From Tragulus kanchil (Eukaryota; Chordata; Mammalia; Artiodactyla; Tragulidae), in the NCBI GenBank assembly GCA_022376925.1, contig JAIOJX010000032.1, positions 294,986,897-295,050,896 of the forward strand: a DNA stretch of 64,000 bases, in the 5' to 3' direction. A model generated the notes under the pieces. The model was given only the letters and a program-made list of their open reading frames with translations. It had not been told where the DNA came from and searched no databases. Below are positions 1 to 10,800 of this stretch, one piece after another (within the stretch, counting starts at the first letter, position 1; each line of letters opens with the position of its first letter). A program made the translations under genes and the position numbers.

Positions 1-582
1 ACCTTCTCCACCTCTGGCTTCCACACACCTTGCTTTGGTTTCTCATCTTTCTTCTTCTTCTTGGCCCCACACTCCTTTTTGAGGGTTCTCTGAGGCGCCA
101 GTTCCATGGCCTCACAGATGTAGGTCAACAGGCCACGCTCTCCGTCCTCCCCATTCTCAGGGGCAGCTTCCCCATTGGTGGTCACGTCTCCAGAAGCAAG
201 ACTGTTGATCAGGCCCAAACCTGGGTGCTGACCAGGTTCAGTCTCTCCCTCTTGCCAAGCTGCTGGGGGCCTGTCCTCGACCTCCCGGGTAGAAGCTGAG
301 GGGGCGGGCACCTCAGCCCCGCTCAGCCGCCGCTTCCGCTGGAAGCGGTCAGGGCTGAGCTTGCGCAGGACATCGGCCTCCCCCACGGCCTCCTTCCCAT
401 ACTTCCAGCTCTGCTCGATCTCCCGCATCTTTGCTGCAGCCTTGCGCTTCAGCTTGGCAAACCAGCACTGGTGGATCTTGTACTCTGTCATAGTGCCCAC
501 CTCCAAGACCCCCGAGCAGGACACGATGCCCCTGGCATTCCGGGCCGAGGCCTGGTAGATGGCGGCATCTTCCTCTCGACAC
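1..582 (-). CDS. ALPK3: ALPK3 coding exon 5 (partial, runs off the window)
   Basis: Starts after a CTAG acceptor at 583 and stays open to base 1, so the exon is truncated only by the window edge. It completes Arg141 and encodes about residues 142-334. It begins CREEDAAIYQASARNARG, the F-G end of the Ig domain. The second canonical Ig cysteine (usual Y-x-C) is replaced by Ala in YQA, as I recall for the human protein too, so this domain should lack the usual disulfide. Next comes a conserved basic helix region (TMTEYKIHQCWFAKLKRKAA), then a linker rich in Glu, Pro and Gly, then a lysine tract (AKKKKKDEKPKQG). The region is probably cytoplasmic or sarcomere-associated; the kinase-like domain is encoded outside the window. 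Confidence 0.93.
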
Positions 583-1114
583 CTAGAGGCAGGAGCGTGG
601 GGTGGGAGGTGAGAGTCCCCACTCCCCGCCCCACACAGCCAGAGCTCTGCCCCCACTGCCCCACCCCACCCCGATGCTCCCCACCACGGCTGAGGACACT
701 GAGGCTGGCAAGAGGGTGGGAGCTCACCAAGGCCATGCTGTTCTAGGAGGGATTAGCCCTGGGCTCAGGAGGCTCCCTTCATGAGCAGGTGACCCCACAG
801 TCCGTGAGGAGTATGAGTGACACAGGAGCTTTTCTCAGCAGCTGACCTCATGGAAAATGTTTCTAGGGGTCAGGACCTCCTCTGGCTGTGCTCGGCTCTC
901 TGGCTGTCACAAATACTCCCGCCTGCCCTTAGCAGATCCCAGATGCTGGCAGGCAGACACGCTCCACCAGGTGCTTCACTCCGCAGCCGAACCCTGTCCC
1001 CACCCCCAGATCCTGCCAGGGCATCTTCCTCTCACGGACTCCACTCCTGAGGAGGGACTTGGGCCACGGAACCTGCAGGAGGGCAGAGAGAACAGAAGAA
1101 GCCGACCCCCTCAC

Positions 1115-1232
1115 CTGTAGAGCTGCAGCGTGTGGCGGTTGCCCTGATGCATGATCTGGTATTTTGGCAGGCCACAGTAGCGGTCCAGCTCCGTGTCATC
1201 CTTGTACCAGGTCACCTCTGGCTCTGGGTACC
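1115..1232 (-). CDS. ALPK3: ALPK3 coding exon 4, middle of Ig-like domain
   Basis: A 118-bp exon with a TTAG acceptor (ending at 1233) and a GTGAGG donor (from 1114). It completes Gly102 and encodes residues 103-140, beginning YPEPEVTWYKDDTELDRYCG and ending HTLQLY. The VTWYKDD stretch holds the core tryptophan of the I-set Ig fold. Two bases of Arg141 pass to exon 5. All phases agree with the flanking exons, so the reading frame is intact from exon 1. Intron 3, between this exon and exon 3, is about 20 kb as assembled, inflated by seven duplicated blocks. Confidence 0.94.
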
Positions 1233-2267
1233 CTAAGAAGGAAGTAGCAGATTGGGCTGCAGGGAGACCAGCTCCAAAATAATGGGAGGAGAGAAGAGGA
1301 TCCTATGGCTTCCCCAGACCACCTGAAGAGACTGGACTGGCCCACCTGCCCAGAGCTGGCAAGAGGAAGAGGGCTACCCTACGGCTCAGCTTATTTTTAG
1401 AAGCTAGGCCCTGTCAAAGCCAAAATCTGTTCCCCTTCAGCAGCTGGAAGGCAAATATAGAGGAGAAACTTCCTGGCTTCTGGTAAGAAGGGAAGCAAGG
1501 AGTCTCCAGAAAGCTTTAGCTGGTAGTAACCAGCTTCCTCTCTTTGGTGGCCTGTTGTACATCCTCATCTATAACAACACCTCTGTTCTCCGAGGTCTCT
1601 TCCTGGCACCCAACATCAGCACCACTGCCAAGCACCTCCTTCTTTCATTCCAAAATCCTGAGCTGTTTGTATTATTTGATGACGCAGCTAGAACATCCAT
1701 CCATCCATCTACCCACGCATGCGTCATTCATCTATCCACCCATCCACACCTACCTGCTCACCCAATCGTTGCTGTGAAACTGACTGAGGTGTTTTCCCAG
1801 CCCCTCCTCTCTGGGCTTATAGCCCTACTCACAAAGAGAGCTTCCAACTGTGAGGGCCATGAGGCTCTGCCTCCCTGGCCACTTGACTGATTTGGTCAGT
1901 AATGGACACACGAATTCTTTGACCTGGCATTTGGGAATGGAACATAGAGACAGTCTACCACTGGGTCTGGACAACACTTAGAAGGGTACAGCCATATTCT
2001 GCCACATGGGCTGAGAAGCAGACAAAGCTGGTCTACAGCGAGATGGAAAATGAAGCTGACGTTCAGGATAGAATAAGAAAAAGGAGACAGAGGGGTCCCG
2101 ATATCCTTCCAAATACTGGCTCCATTCCTTGCCTGCGCACAGCTACACTCCTACTTGTGAATTCCATACAAAGTCCATCTAAGCCTTAACATGGAGTTCT
2201 GCTTCATTTCTTAAGCTGGCTCCAGTTAATTTGCAATGGATGGTTATTAGCAATTAAAGACTCCTAA

Positions 2268-2450
2268 TGTTGTTGTTCAGTTGCTAAGTCATGTCCGACT
2301 CTTTGCAACCCAGTGGACTGCAGCAGGCCAGGCTTCCCTGTACTTTACTATCTCCTGGAGTTTGCTCAGATCGGTGATGCCATCCAACCATCTCCTCCTC
2401 AGTTGCCCCCTTCTCCTCCTGCCCTCAATCTTTCCCAGCATCAGGGTCCC
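2268..2450 (-). mobile_element. BovB LINE 3'-end fragment (block copy A)
   Basis: Reads on the plus strand as the complement of the BovB 3' end (TGTTGTTGTTCAGTTGCTAA start, then the 'catccaaccatctcctcctc' region). Ruminant-specific. Repeated at 3,401-3,583. Confidence 0.8.
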
Positions 2451-2639
2451 TGTCCCTTAAGTATACACATATATTAGATATGTGCTGACTACCAAACAAG
2501 GGTTATGAAGACATGGAAGCCTGACAGACAGCTCTCTGCTCTCAGGGAACGTGTTGTAAAGTCGAAATGGTAAGACAGGTCTCCACACAAGGCAGGGATG
2601 CACCTGCACATGGGCACCCATGCTCTGCCTGCCTTCCTG

Positions 2640-3103
2640 TCTATGGATAAACTGTGCCTACCTTAAGCACCCTCCCTGAATCTCATCTCCTCCTGTCTCA
2701 TTGGAGACATCTCTCCAACAACCATTCCTCTTCTCTTGCATCATCAGGCTTTTCCTCTCTCGTATCATTCCCATCAGCATACAGGCCTCTGCCCTGTCTC
2801 CCTTCTTTTCTTTGACCCCACGTCTTCCCCTGCCTCCTGTTCCCCTTCTCTCTCCACTCCTTTACAGAGAAATTCTTTGAAAGAGATGTCTGTGCTCCCT
2901 ATTGGCCTGTCTCCTCCAATCAGGTTTTTGTTCCCACCTCTGCACCAGAACTGCTCCCATCAAGGTCGCCCACATGTCGCCAAATCCACTGGCGATTCTC
3001 TAGCTTCATCCACCCAGCCTCTCAGGTTTGACCTTCTCTCCCTGAAAGCTTTTCTTCGCTTGCTCCTGGATGCCCCTCCTTCTGAGTGCCCATCTTACTC
3101 CAC
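2640..3103 (+). mobile_element. L2 LINE fragment (block copy A)
   Basis: Pyrimidine-rich sequence resembling the reverse-transcriptase region of the ancient mammalian L2 LINE, including the stretch around TTTACAGAGAAATTCTTTGA. Very diverged, with no usable frame. Confidence 0.55.
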
Positions 3104-3400
3104 GAGAAGAAGGGTAAAAAGAAGGGTCCCATATTCTGCCACATGGGCTGAGAAGCAGACAAAGCTGGTCTACAGCGAGATGGAAAATGAAGCTGACGTT
3201 CAGGATAGAATAAGAAAGGAGACAGAGGGGTCCCGATATCCTTCCAAATACTGGCTCCATTCCTTGCCTGCACAGCTACACTCCTACTTGTGAATTCCAT
3301 ACAAAGTCCATCTAAGCCTTAACATGGAGTTCTGCTTCATTTCTTAAGCTGGCTCCAGTTAATTTGCAATGGATGGTTATTAGCAATTAAAGACTCCTAA

Positions 3401-3583
3401 TGTTGTTGTTCAGTTGCTAAGTCATGTCCGACTCTTTGCAACCCAGTGGACTGCAGCAGGCCAGGCTTCCCTGTACTTTACTATCTCCTGGAGTTTGCTC
3501 AGATCGGTGATGCCATCCAACCATCTCCTCCTCAGTTGCCCCCTTCTCCTCCTGCCCTCAATCTTTCCCAGCATCAGGGTCCC
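3401..3583 (-). mobile_element. BovB LINE 3'-end fragment (block copy B)
   Basis: Second assembly copy of the element at 2268-2450. Confidence 0.8.
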
Positions 3584-3776
3584 TGTCCCTTAAGTATACA
3601 CATATATTAGATATGTGCTGACTACCAAACAAGGGTTATGAAGACATGGAAGCCTGACAGACAGCTCTCTGCTCTCAGGGAACGTGTTGTAAAGTCGAAA
3701 TGGTAAGACAGGTCTCCACACAAGGCAGGGATGCACCTGCACATGGGCACCCATGCTCTGCCTGCCTTCCTGTCTA

Positions 3777-5055
3777 TGGATAAACTGTGCCTACCTTAAG
3801 CACCCTCCCTGAATCTCATCTCCTCCTGTCTCATTGGAGACATCTCTCCAACAACCATTCCTCTTCTCTTGCATCATCAGGCTTTTCCTCTCTCGTATCA
3901 TTCCCATCAGCATACAGGCCTCTGCCCTGTCTCCCTTCTTTTCTTTGACCCCACGTCTTCCCCTGCCTCCTGTTCCCCTTCTCTCTCCACTCCTTTACAG
4001 AGAAATTCTTTGAAAGAGATGTCTGTGCTCCCTATTGGCCTGTCTCCTCCAATCAGGTTTTTGTTCCCACCTCTGCACCAGAACTGCTCCCATCAAGGTC
4101 GCCCACATGTCGCCAAATCCACTGGCGATTCTCTAGCTTCATCCACCCAGCCTCTCAGGTTTGACCTTCTCTCCCTGAAAGCTTTTCTTCGCTTGCTCCT
4201 GGATGCCCCTCCTTCTGAGTGCCCATCTTACTCCACTGGCCACGTCTCCTATCTCTTTCATCTGTCTTCTCCCCACCACCTAGGCCTAAAGTGCCAAATG
4301 GGCCAGCACTCAGGCCTTAGAACCATTTTCCATTCTTTCTATATATAAACTAGGGGACCTAATCCTGTCCTGCAGCCTTTAAATAGCCATATCTTCCTGA
4401 CTCCCAAATTTGTATCTCTAACGCAGACCTTCCCTGAACTCCTGCTTCTTATTTCTGACTGCAAACCTGACATCGCCACTTGGAGGTCTCATGAGTATCA
4501 GACTTATCAAGTCCCCAGCCAAGCTCCTCCTCCCCCTCATCAAGTCAAGCCCCACTGATCTCAGTAAATGGCGACTTCATCCTTCTAATTTGGTGCAGGC
4601 CAAAAACATCCATCGGATGGCCCCTCCCTCCAGAATCTGATTGCTTCCTGCCGTTCCCCGCTACCAAGCATCATCTCACACCTCAGCCTCTGCAACAAGC
4701 TCCTTGCTCATCTCGCTACTTCCAACCTGGCGCCTCGTCAGCCCACTGTTGACACAGCAGCCAGGGCGAGCCTTGTAAAGCAAAGTAAATAAGGTCAGGT
4801 GGCAGCAATCCTCCACTCAAAACACCCACCAGCCCTGCTTCCTCCTTCTCTCTACCCTGCTGTCCCCCCTACCCAACCCCCACCACACGGCCCTGCTTGC
4901 TGACCTCCAGCACCACGTGAACATCACGTGTTGATTCTTCCGGACTCTGTTCACAGTTTACCTCCTTGTGTAAGAGGCCTTTCCTTCCCTGCAACAGTAA
5001 CTCTGTCTCCCTGGAGATTCTTATCCCTCTTTCTCTGTTTCTTTTTTCTTCATAG
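3777..5055 (+). mobile_element. L2 LINE fragment, longest copy
   Basis: Continues the L2 match downstream: the segment around ACTCCCAAATTTGTATCTCT, the 'cacttggaggtctcatgag' stretch and the 'caacacagcagccaggg'-like stretch of the 3' part are recognisable. A BovB LINE begins where it stops. The downstream part is repeated at 5,271-6,169 by block pair 2. Confidence 0.6.
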
Positions 5056-6386
5056 AATCGTGGCCACAGGCTGGTTTTCATTCCAATCCCAAAGAAAGGC
5101 AACACCAAAGACTGTTCAAACTACTGTACAGTTGCACTCATTTCACATGCTAGCAAAGTAATACTCAAAATCCTTCAGGCCAGGCTTCAACAGTATGCGA
5201 ATCGAGAACTCCCAGATGTACAAGTTGGATTTAGAAAAGGCAGAGGAACCAGAGATCCAATTGCCAACATCCACCCAGCCTCTCAGGTTTGACCTTCTCT
5301 CCTGAAAGCTTTTCTTCGCTTGCTCCTGGATGCCCCTCCTTCTGAGTGCCCATCTTAAACGCTCCTATCTCTTTCATCTGTCTTCTCCACCACCTAGGCC
5401 TAAAGTGCCAAATGGGCCAGCACTCAGGCCTTAGAACCATTTTCCATTCTTTCTATATATAAACTAGGGGACCTAATCCTGTCCTGCAGCCTTTAAATAG
5501 CCATATCTTCCTGACTCCCAAATTTGTATCTCTAACGCAGACCTTCCCTGAACTCCTGCTTCTTATTTCTGACTGCAAACCTGACATCGCCACTTGGAGG
5601 TCTCATGAGTATCAGACTTATCAAGTCCCCAGCCAAGCTCCTCCTCCCCCTCATCAAGTCAAGCCCCACTGATCTCAGTAAATGGCGACTTCATCCTTCT
5701 AATTTGGTGCAGGCCAAAAACATCCATCGGATGGCCCCTCCCTCCAGAATCTGATTGCTTCCTGCCGTTCCCCGCTACCAAGCATCATCTCACACCTCAG
5801 CCTCTGCAACAAGCTCCTTGCTCATCTCGCTACTTCCAACCTGGCGCCTCGTCAGCCCACTGTTGACACAGCAGCCAGGGCGAGCCTTGTAAAGCAAAGT
5901 AAATAAGGTCAGGTGGCAGCAATCCTCCACTCAAAACACCCACCAGCCCTGCTTCCTCCTTCTCTCTACCCTGCTGTCCCCCCTACCCAACCCCCACCAC
6001 ACGGCCCTGCTTGCTGACCTCCAGCACCACGTGAACATCACGTGTTGATTCTTCCGGACTCTGTTCACAGTTTACCTCCTTGTGTAAGAGGCCTTTCCTT
6101 CCCTGCAACAGTAACTCTGTCTCCCTGGAGATTCTTATCCCTCTTTCTCTGTTTCTTTTTTCTTCATAGAATCGTGGCCACAGGCTGGTTTTCATTCCAA
6201 TCCCAAAGAAAGGCAACACCAAAGACTGTTCAAACTACTGTACAGTTGCACTCATTTCACATGCTAGCAAAGTAATACTCAAAATCCTTCAGGCCAGGCT
6301 TCAACAGTATGCGAATCGAGAACTCCCAGATGTACAAGTTGGATTTAGAAAAGGCAGAGGAACCAGAGATCCAATTGCCAACATCC
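4141..6386 (+). repeat. Duplicated block pair 2
   Basis: Copy A 4141-5272, copy B 5268-6386, offset about 1,114-1,127, joined at a short ATCCAC overlap. Copy B has small deletions in its first 120 bases. Its A copy overlaps pair 1 copy B, so 4141-4236 exists three times. Confidence 0.94.
5056..5272 (+). mobile_element. BovB LINE reverse-transcriptase fragment (block copy A, cut short)
   Basis: Same start as the element at 6170 (TCGTGGCCACAGGCTGG). Broken off by the assembly jump of block pair 2 after the segment TTGCCAACATCCAC. Confidence 0.85.
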
Positions 6387-6842
6387 ACTGGATCATAGAG
6401 AAAGGAAGAGAATTCCAAAAAACATCTACTTCTGCTTTACTCACTATGCAAAACCTTTGACTGTGGGGATCACAACAAACTGTGGAAAACTCTTAAAGAG
6501 ATGGGAATACCAGACCACCTTAACTGTCTCCTGAGGAATCTGTATGCAGGACACAAAGCAAGAGTTAGAACCAGACATGGAACAACGGATGGTTCAAAAA
6601 GAAGCATAACAAGGCTGTATATTGCCACCCTGCTTTTTAACTTATATGCAGAGTATATCATATGAAATGCTGGGCTGGATGAATAACAAGCGGAATCCAG
6701 ATTGCTGGGAGAAATATTAACAGCCTCAGGTATGCACTCAGATGATACCACTATAATGGCAGAAAGCGATGAGGAAGTAAAGAGCCTCCTGATGAAGATT
6801 AACGAGGAGACTGAAAATGATGGCTTAAAACTGAACAATTCA

Positions 6843-6995
6843 GGGACTTCCCTGGTGGTCCAGTGGTTGAGACTCTGTGCTTCCAATGTAGGGGGCCCAG
6901 GTTTCATCCCTGGTCAGGGAACTAGATCCCACATGCCACAACTAAGACCCAGTGCAGCCAAATTATGATAAATAAAGCAATAATTTTTTAAAAAC
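6843..6995 (+). mobile_element. CHR-type tRNA-derived SINE nested in BovB
   Basis: Starts GGACTTCCCTGGTGGTCCAG, and has an A/T-rich tail ending near 6,995. Flanked by an imperfect direct repeat of the BovB target (AACTGAACAATTCA before, AACTCAACAATTCA after), so it inserted after BovB. Confidence 0.85.
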
Positions 6996-7132
6996 TCAAC
7001 AATTCAAAAAACTAAGATCATAACATCTGGTCCCATCACTGTATGGCAAATAGCTGGAGAAAAAGTGGAAATAGTAACAAATTCTGTTTTCCTAGTCTCC
7101 AAAATTTACTACTGACAATGACTCCACGCTAA

Positions 7133-7236
7133 ATTGCTTCAGTTGTGTCTGACTCTTCGCAATCCCATGGACTCTAGTCCGCCAGGTTCCTCTGTCCATG
7201 GGATCTCCAGACAAGAATACTGGAATGGGTTGCCAT
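7133..7236 (-). mobile_element. Bov-A SINE unit nested in BovB
   Basis: Plus strand carries the complement of the Bov-A core (GTGTCTGACTCTTCGCAATC to AATGGGTTGCCATT). It interrupts the BovB 3' region. Confidence 0.75.
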
Positions 7237-7342
7237 TAAAAGATGCTTTCTCCTTGGAATAAAAGCTATGACAAACCTAAATAACGTATTAAATAACAGA
7301 GACATCACTTTGCTGACAAAGACCTAGACAGTCAAAAGTATG

Positions 7343-9521
7343 GGTTTTTCCAGTAGTCAAGTGACAAGTAAACCATAAAGAAGGCTGAGTGCCAAAGAAT
7401 TGATGCTTTTGAATTGTGGTGCTGGAGGACTCTTAAGAGTCCCTAGGACAGCAAGGAGATCAAACCAGTCAATCCTAAAGGAAATCAACCCTGAATATTC
7501 ACTGGAAGGACTGATACTGAAGATGAAGGTCCAATACTTTGGGCACCTGATGTGAAGAGCTAACTCAATGGAAAAGACCCTGATGCTGGAAAAGATGGAG
7601 GGCAGGAGAAGAGGGCAACAGAGGATGAGTTGGTTGGAAGGCATCACTGACTCAACGGACATGAATTTGAGCAAACTCTGGGAGATAGTGCAGGACAGGG
7701 AAGTCTGGAAGTGCTGCAGTTCATGGGATTGCAAAGAGTTGGACACGACTTAGTGACTGAACAACAGTGCAATGCTACCTGACCTATTATACCCTGATGA
7801 GCTTCCATCCATCTTCTCCAATCCCCTGGGGAAAGAACAGCTCCATGACTTGTCTGTGTTATTCTCAGCTATGTCCCCTAGTTCCTAGAATAGTGCCTGG
7901 TATGGAGTCAACACTCATTAAGTATTTATAGGTGAATGAATGAAGCAATGTACTAAGGGCTCAGGGTACAGAGAAGGGAATGGGCACCTCCGGCTGGGGA
8001 ATTGGGAAAGGCTTAATGCATGAGAGGCTGCATGGCTGTGAGGGGATGGAATTTCAGGAAATGTGGGTTCGGTGCCTGCACTTTCTTCCACAGTACAAAT
8101 CTCTATACTGTAACCAGCTGTTCCCTTCTGTCTCTCTTCCTCGACTTACGCCCCATGTGAGTCAGAATCACGTCTCCTTCACTTCTTATCCCTACCACCT
8201 AAGACAATGCCTGGCACACAGCAGCTACTTAATAAAGACCTGCTGGTTGAGTGAGTAAAGGAGTAAGGGGATGAGTGAGTGAACAAACAAGAGTGGGTGG
8301 GGAGGGGACGCTGATGAAGGAACCATGACGCTGGAGTGTGGGGTGGAAAGCAGAGGGCACACTGGGGAACCGTGACAGGAGCACAGAGCAGGAGGCAAGG
8401 CAGCTGCCAGGTCGGCCAGGAACCCCCGACTGGCCTAAGGTTTTTCCAGTAGTCAAGTGACAAGTAAACCATAAAGAAGGCTGAGTGCCAAAGAATTGAT
8501 GCTTTTGAATTGTGGTGCTGGAGGACTCTTAAGAGTCCCTAGGACAGCAAGGAGATCAAACCAGTCAATCCTAAAGGAAATCAACCCTGAATATTCACTG
8601 GAAGGACTGATACTGAAGATGAAGGTCCAATACTTTGGGCACCTGATGTGAAGAGCTAACTCAATGGAAAAGACCCTGATGCTGGAAAAGATGGAGGGCA
8701 GGAGAAGAGGGCAACAGAGGATGAGTTGGTTGGAAGGCATCACTGACTCAACGGACATGAATTTGAGCAAACTCTGGGAGATAGTGCAGGACAGGGAAGT
8801 CTGGAAGTGCTGCAGTTCATGGGATTGCAAAGAGTTGGACACGACTTAGTGACTGAACAACAGTGCAATGCTACCTGACCTATTATACCCTGATGAGCTT
8901 CCATCCATCTTCTCCAATCCCCTGGGGAAAGAACAGCTCCATGACTTGTCTGTGTTATTCTCAGCTATGTCCCCTAGTTCCTAGAATAGTGCCTGGTATG
9001 GAGTCAACACTCATTAAGTATTTATAGGTGAATGAATGAAGCAATGTACTAAGGGCTCAGGGTACAGAGAAGGGAATGGGCACCTCCGGCTGGGGAATTG
9101 GGAAAGGCTTAATGCATGAGAGGCTGCATGGCTGTGAGGGGATGGAATTTCAGGAAATGTGGGTTCGGTGCCTGCACTTTCTTCCACAGTACAAATCTCT
9201 ATACTGTAACCAGCTGTTCCCTTCTGTCTCTCTTCCTCGACTTACGCCCCATGTGAGTCAGAATCACGTCTCCTTCACTTCTTATCCCTACCACCTAAGA
9301 CAATGCCTGGCACACAGCAGCTACTTAATAAAGACCTGCTGGTTGAGTGAGTAAAGGAGTAAGGGGATGAGTGAGTGAACAAACAAGAGTGGGTGGGGAG
9401 GGGACGCTGATGAAGGAACCATGACGCTGGAGTGTGGGGTGGAAAGCAGAGGGCACACTGGGGAACCGTGACAGGAGCACAGAGCAGGGGAGGCAAGGCA
9501 GCTGCCAGGTCGGCCAGGAAC
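7343..9521 (+). repeat. Duplicated block pair 3
   Basis: Copy A 7343-8423, copy B 8439-9521, offset 1,096, with 15 bp of junk between. Essentially identical, with small indels near the ends. Contains the BovB 3' end and ALPK3 intron 3 sequence. Confidence 0.95.
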
Positions 9522-9997
9522 AGACTCTGGGCAGCCCTGACTGTAAAGCGAGCCCCGTGTTTCCACTGTGACCTAAAGCCCCTGGTTACATCACCATGCG
9601 TGTCCTCACCACCCCGAGGGGTGAGCTCATCCCTCCAAGGGCCCGGCTCAGAGCCTCCCTGTCCCATGATCTGCCGAGTCAGGCCTCAACCTCCAGGGTG
9701 TCTGAGTCCAGCCAGGCTGCAGCGAGATGGCGGGGATGGACAAGAAGGGGACGCTGAGTGGACCCCACAGCTACAAGGCAGGGCTCCAGCCGCCACGGCA
9801 CCATCTGGTGTCTCTTCACTAGCTGGGGGCCAACCTGACAGCATCAACAATGGCTTCTGGAAACAATTTTATTTGGGCGTAAAACATTTCTTTGTCCCCT
9901 GAGTAATATGAACTGTATTCTGAAACACACAATAGCAAGGGAGGGCTTCCCAGCTGCACATACATGCGTGCCCATGTGTAGGCCCACAGGCTGATGT

Positions 9998-10032
9998 GTA
10001 CATACACACACACACAACACACACACACATAC
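9998..10032. repeat. (CA)n microsatellite
   Basis: Alternating CA, interrupted once, in ALPK3 intron 3. Confidence 0.85.
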
Positions 10033-10233
10033 AGAGCCCTGGCCGGGGAAGCCCATAGCACACCTCTGCTCCACAGCCAGCACCCTGAGCCTAGAAGTCT
10101 ACCTTGGGGACTTATAGCCTTATCCTAACCATTTCCAGCTGGAGAAGCTCAGATTCAGGAGAATAATGTTGATGAATGTCAATTTAGAGTTTTCAAAGAC
10201 AGAATTTCATTTGGTCCTCATAACAATCCTGTG

Positions 10234-10459
10234 GGGAGGCGTAAAGGAAGTAGCATGAAGGCCTGTACTATCATAAGTGAAGAAAATAGCTTATAGTCAT
10301 TGCTCTGTGAGAAAAGGGGATCCTTTAGGGGTGCTGTGTGATGGTCGGGAAGAGTGGGAAGGGGGGGATATACATATGACTAGTCTGGGAACATGCATAT
10401 CTGTAAACAACAAAACTCTGTAAAAGTTAAAAGTAAAATAAAGGTTTAAAAAAAAAAAA
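10234..10459 (+). mobile_element. Short retroposed insert with poly(A) tail and 12-bp target-site duplication
   Basis: A roughly 225-bp segment ending in AAAATAAAGGTTT and an A run. It is flanked by AACAATCCTGTG at 10222-10233 and again at 10460-10471. The part around GGATATACATATG and ACAACAAAACTCTGTAAA resembles ruminant L1 3' ends. A 5'-truncated L1 is my best guess; a retrocopied RNA 3' end is the alternative. Confidence 0.65.
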
Positions 10460-10499
10460 AACAATCCTGTGAAAACAATTGTGAACGCTTGTTGAAGAC

Positions 10500-10800
10500 T
10501 CAACTAAATGCCAGACACCGAGGACATTTTTCCATGTATTATCTCATCTCCTCACAAATCTTAAAAACAGGAATGTGCTGTTATCAGTCCTAAATTTAAG
10601 GAAGAGGAAATTCAGGGTCCTGAGAAAAGGCACCCGGCTGGTACGTGGAAGAGCCAAGATTCAAATCCTCCTCTTCTACAAAACAGGCAAGACAGGTGCC
10701 TGAACCCATCTCACACAAAAGGAAGATGAGAGTCAGAGAAATCAACTCACTTGCTCAGGGTCACACGGCTGGCATGTACCAAAGCCCCTGGTCTCCTTTC
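10500..10800 (-). mobile_element. MIR-like SINE relic(s)
   Basis: Complement of MIR features: 'gaggaaattcagggtcctga' and 'ttgctcagggtcacacggct' followed by a short tail. Old and diverged; the second part is repeated in block pair 4. Confidence 0.55.

Larger units (their letters stand above)
1993..4236 (+). repeat. Duplicated block pair 1
   Basis: Copy A 1993-3103 and copy B 3130-4236 in direct orientation, offset about 1,133-1,137. A 26-bp junk segment lies between them. Differences are a few short indels close to the start of the copies. Contains L2 and a BovB fragment. Confidence 0.95.
6170..7766 (+). mobile_element. BovB LINE, 5'-truncated, sense, with two nested SINEs
   Basis: Covers the reverse-transcriptase part of BovB (the FRKGRGTRD-like and DCGDHNKLW-like segments can be read) down to the 3' end near 7,766 (GAGTTGGACACGACTTAGTG). 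Many stops and indels, so it is dead. A CHR-type SINE is inserted at about 6,843 and a Bov-A unit at about 7,133. The 3' third is repeated at 8,439-8,862 by block pair 3. BovB is the LINE that reached ruminants by horizontal transfer and that mobilises Bov-tA SINEs. Confidence 0.88.

Noticed and set aside
1690..1755. Short ATCC-rich repeats that might suggest a regulatory array
   Set aside because: An interrupted tetranucleotide microsatellite, common in mammalian introns.
2736..4348. Two long related frames of 185 and 159 codons, looking like a tandem gene family
   Set aside because: They are the same L2 LINE relic seen in both copies of block pair 1. The apparent family is an assembly effect.
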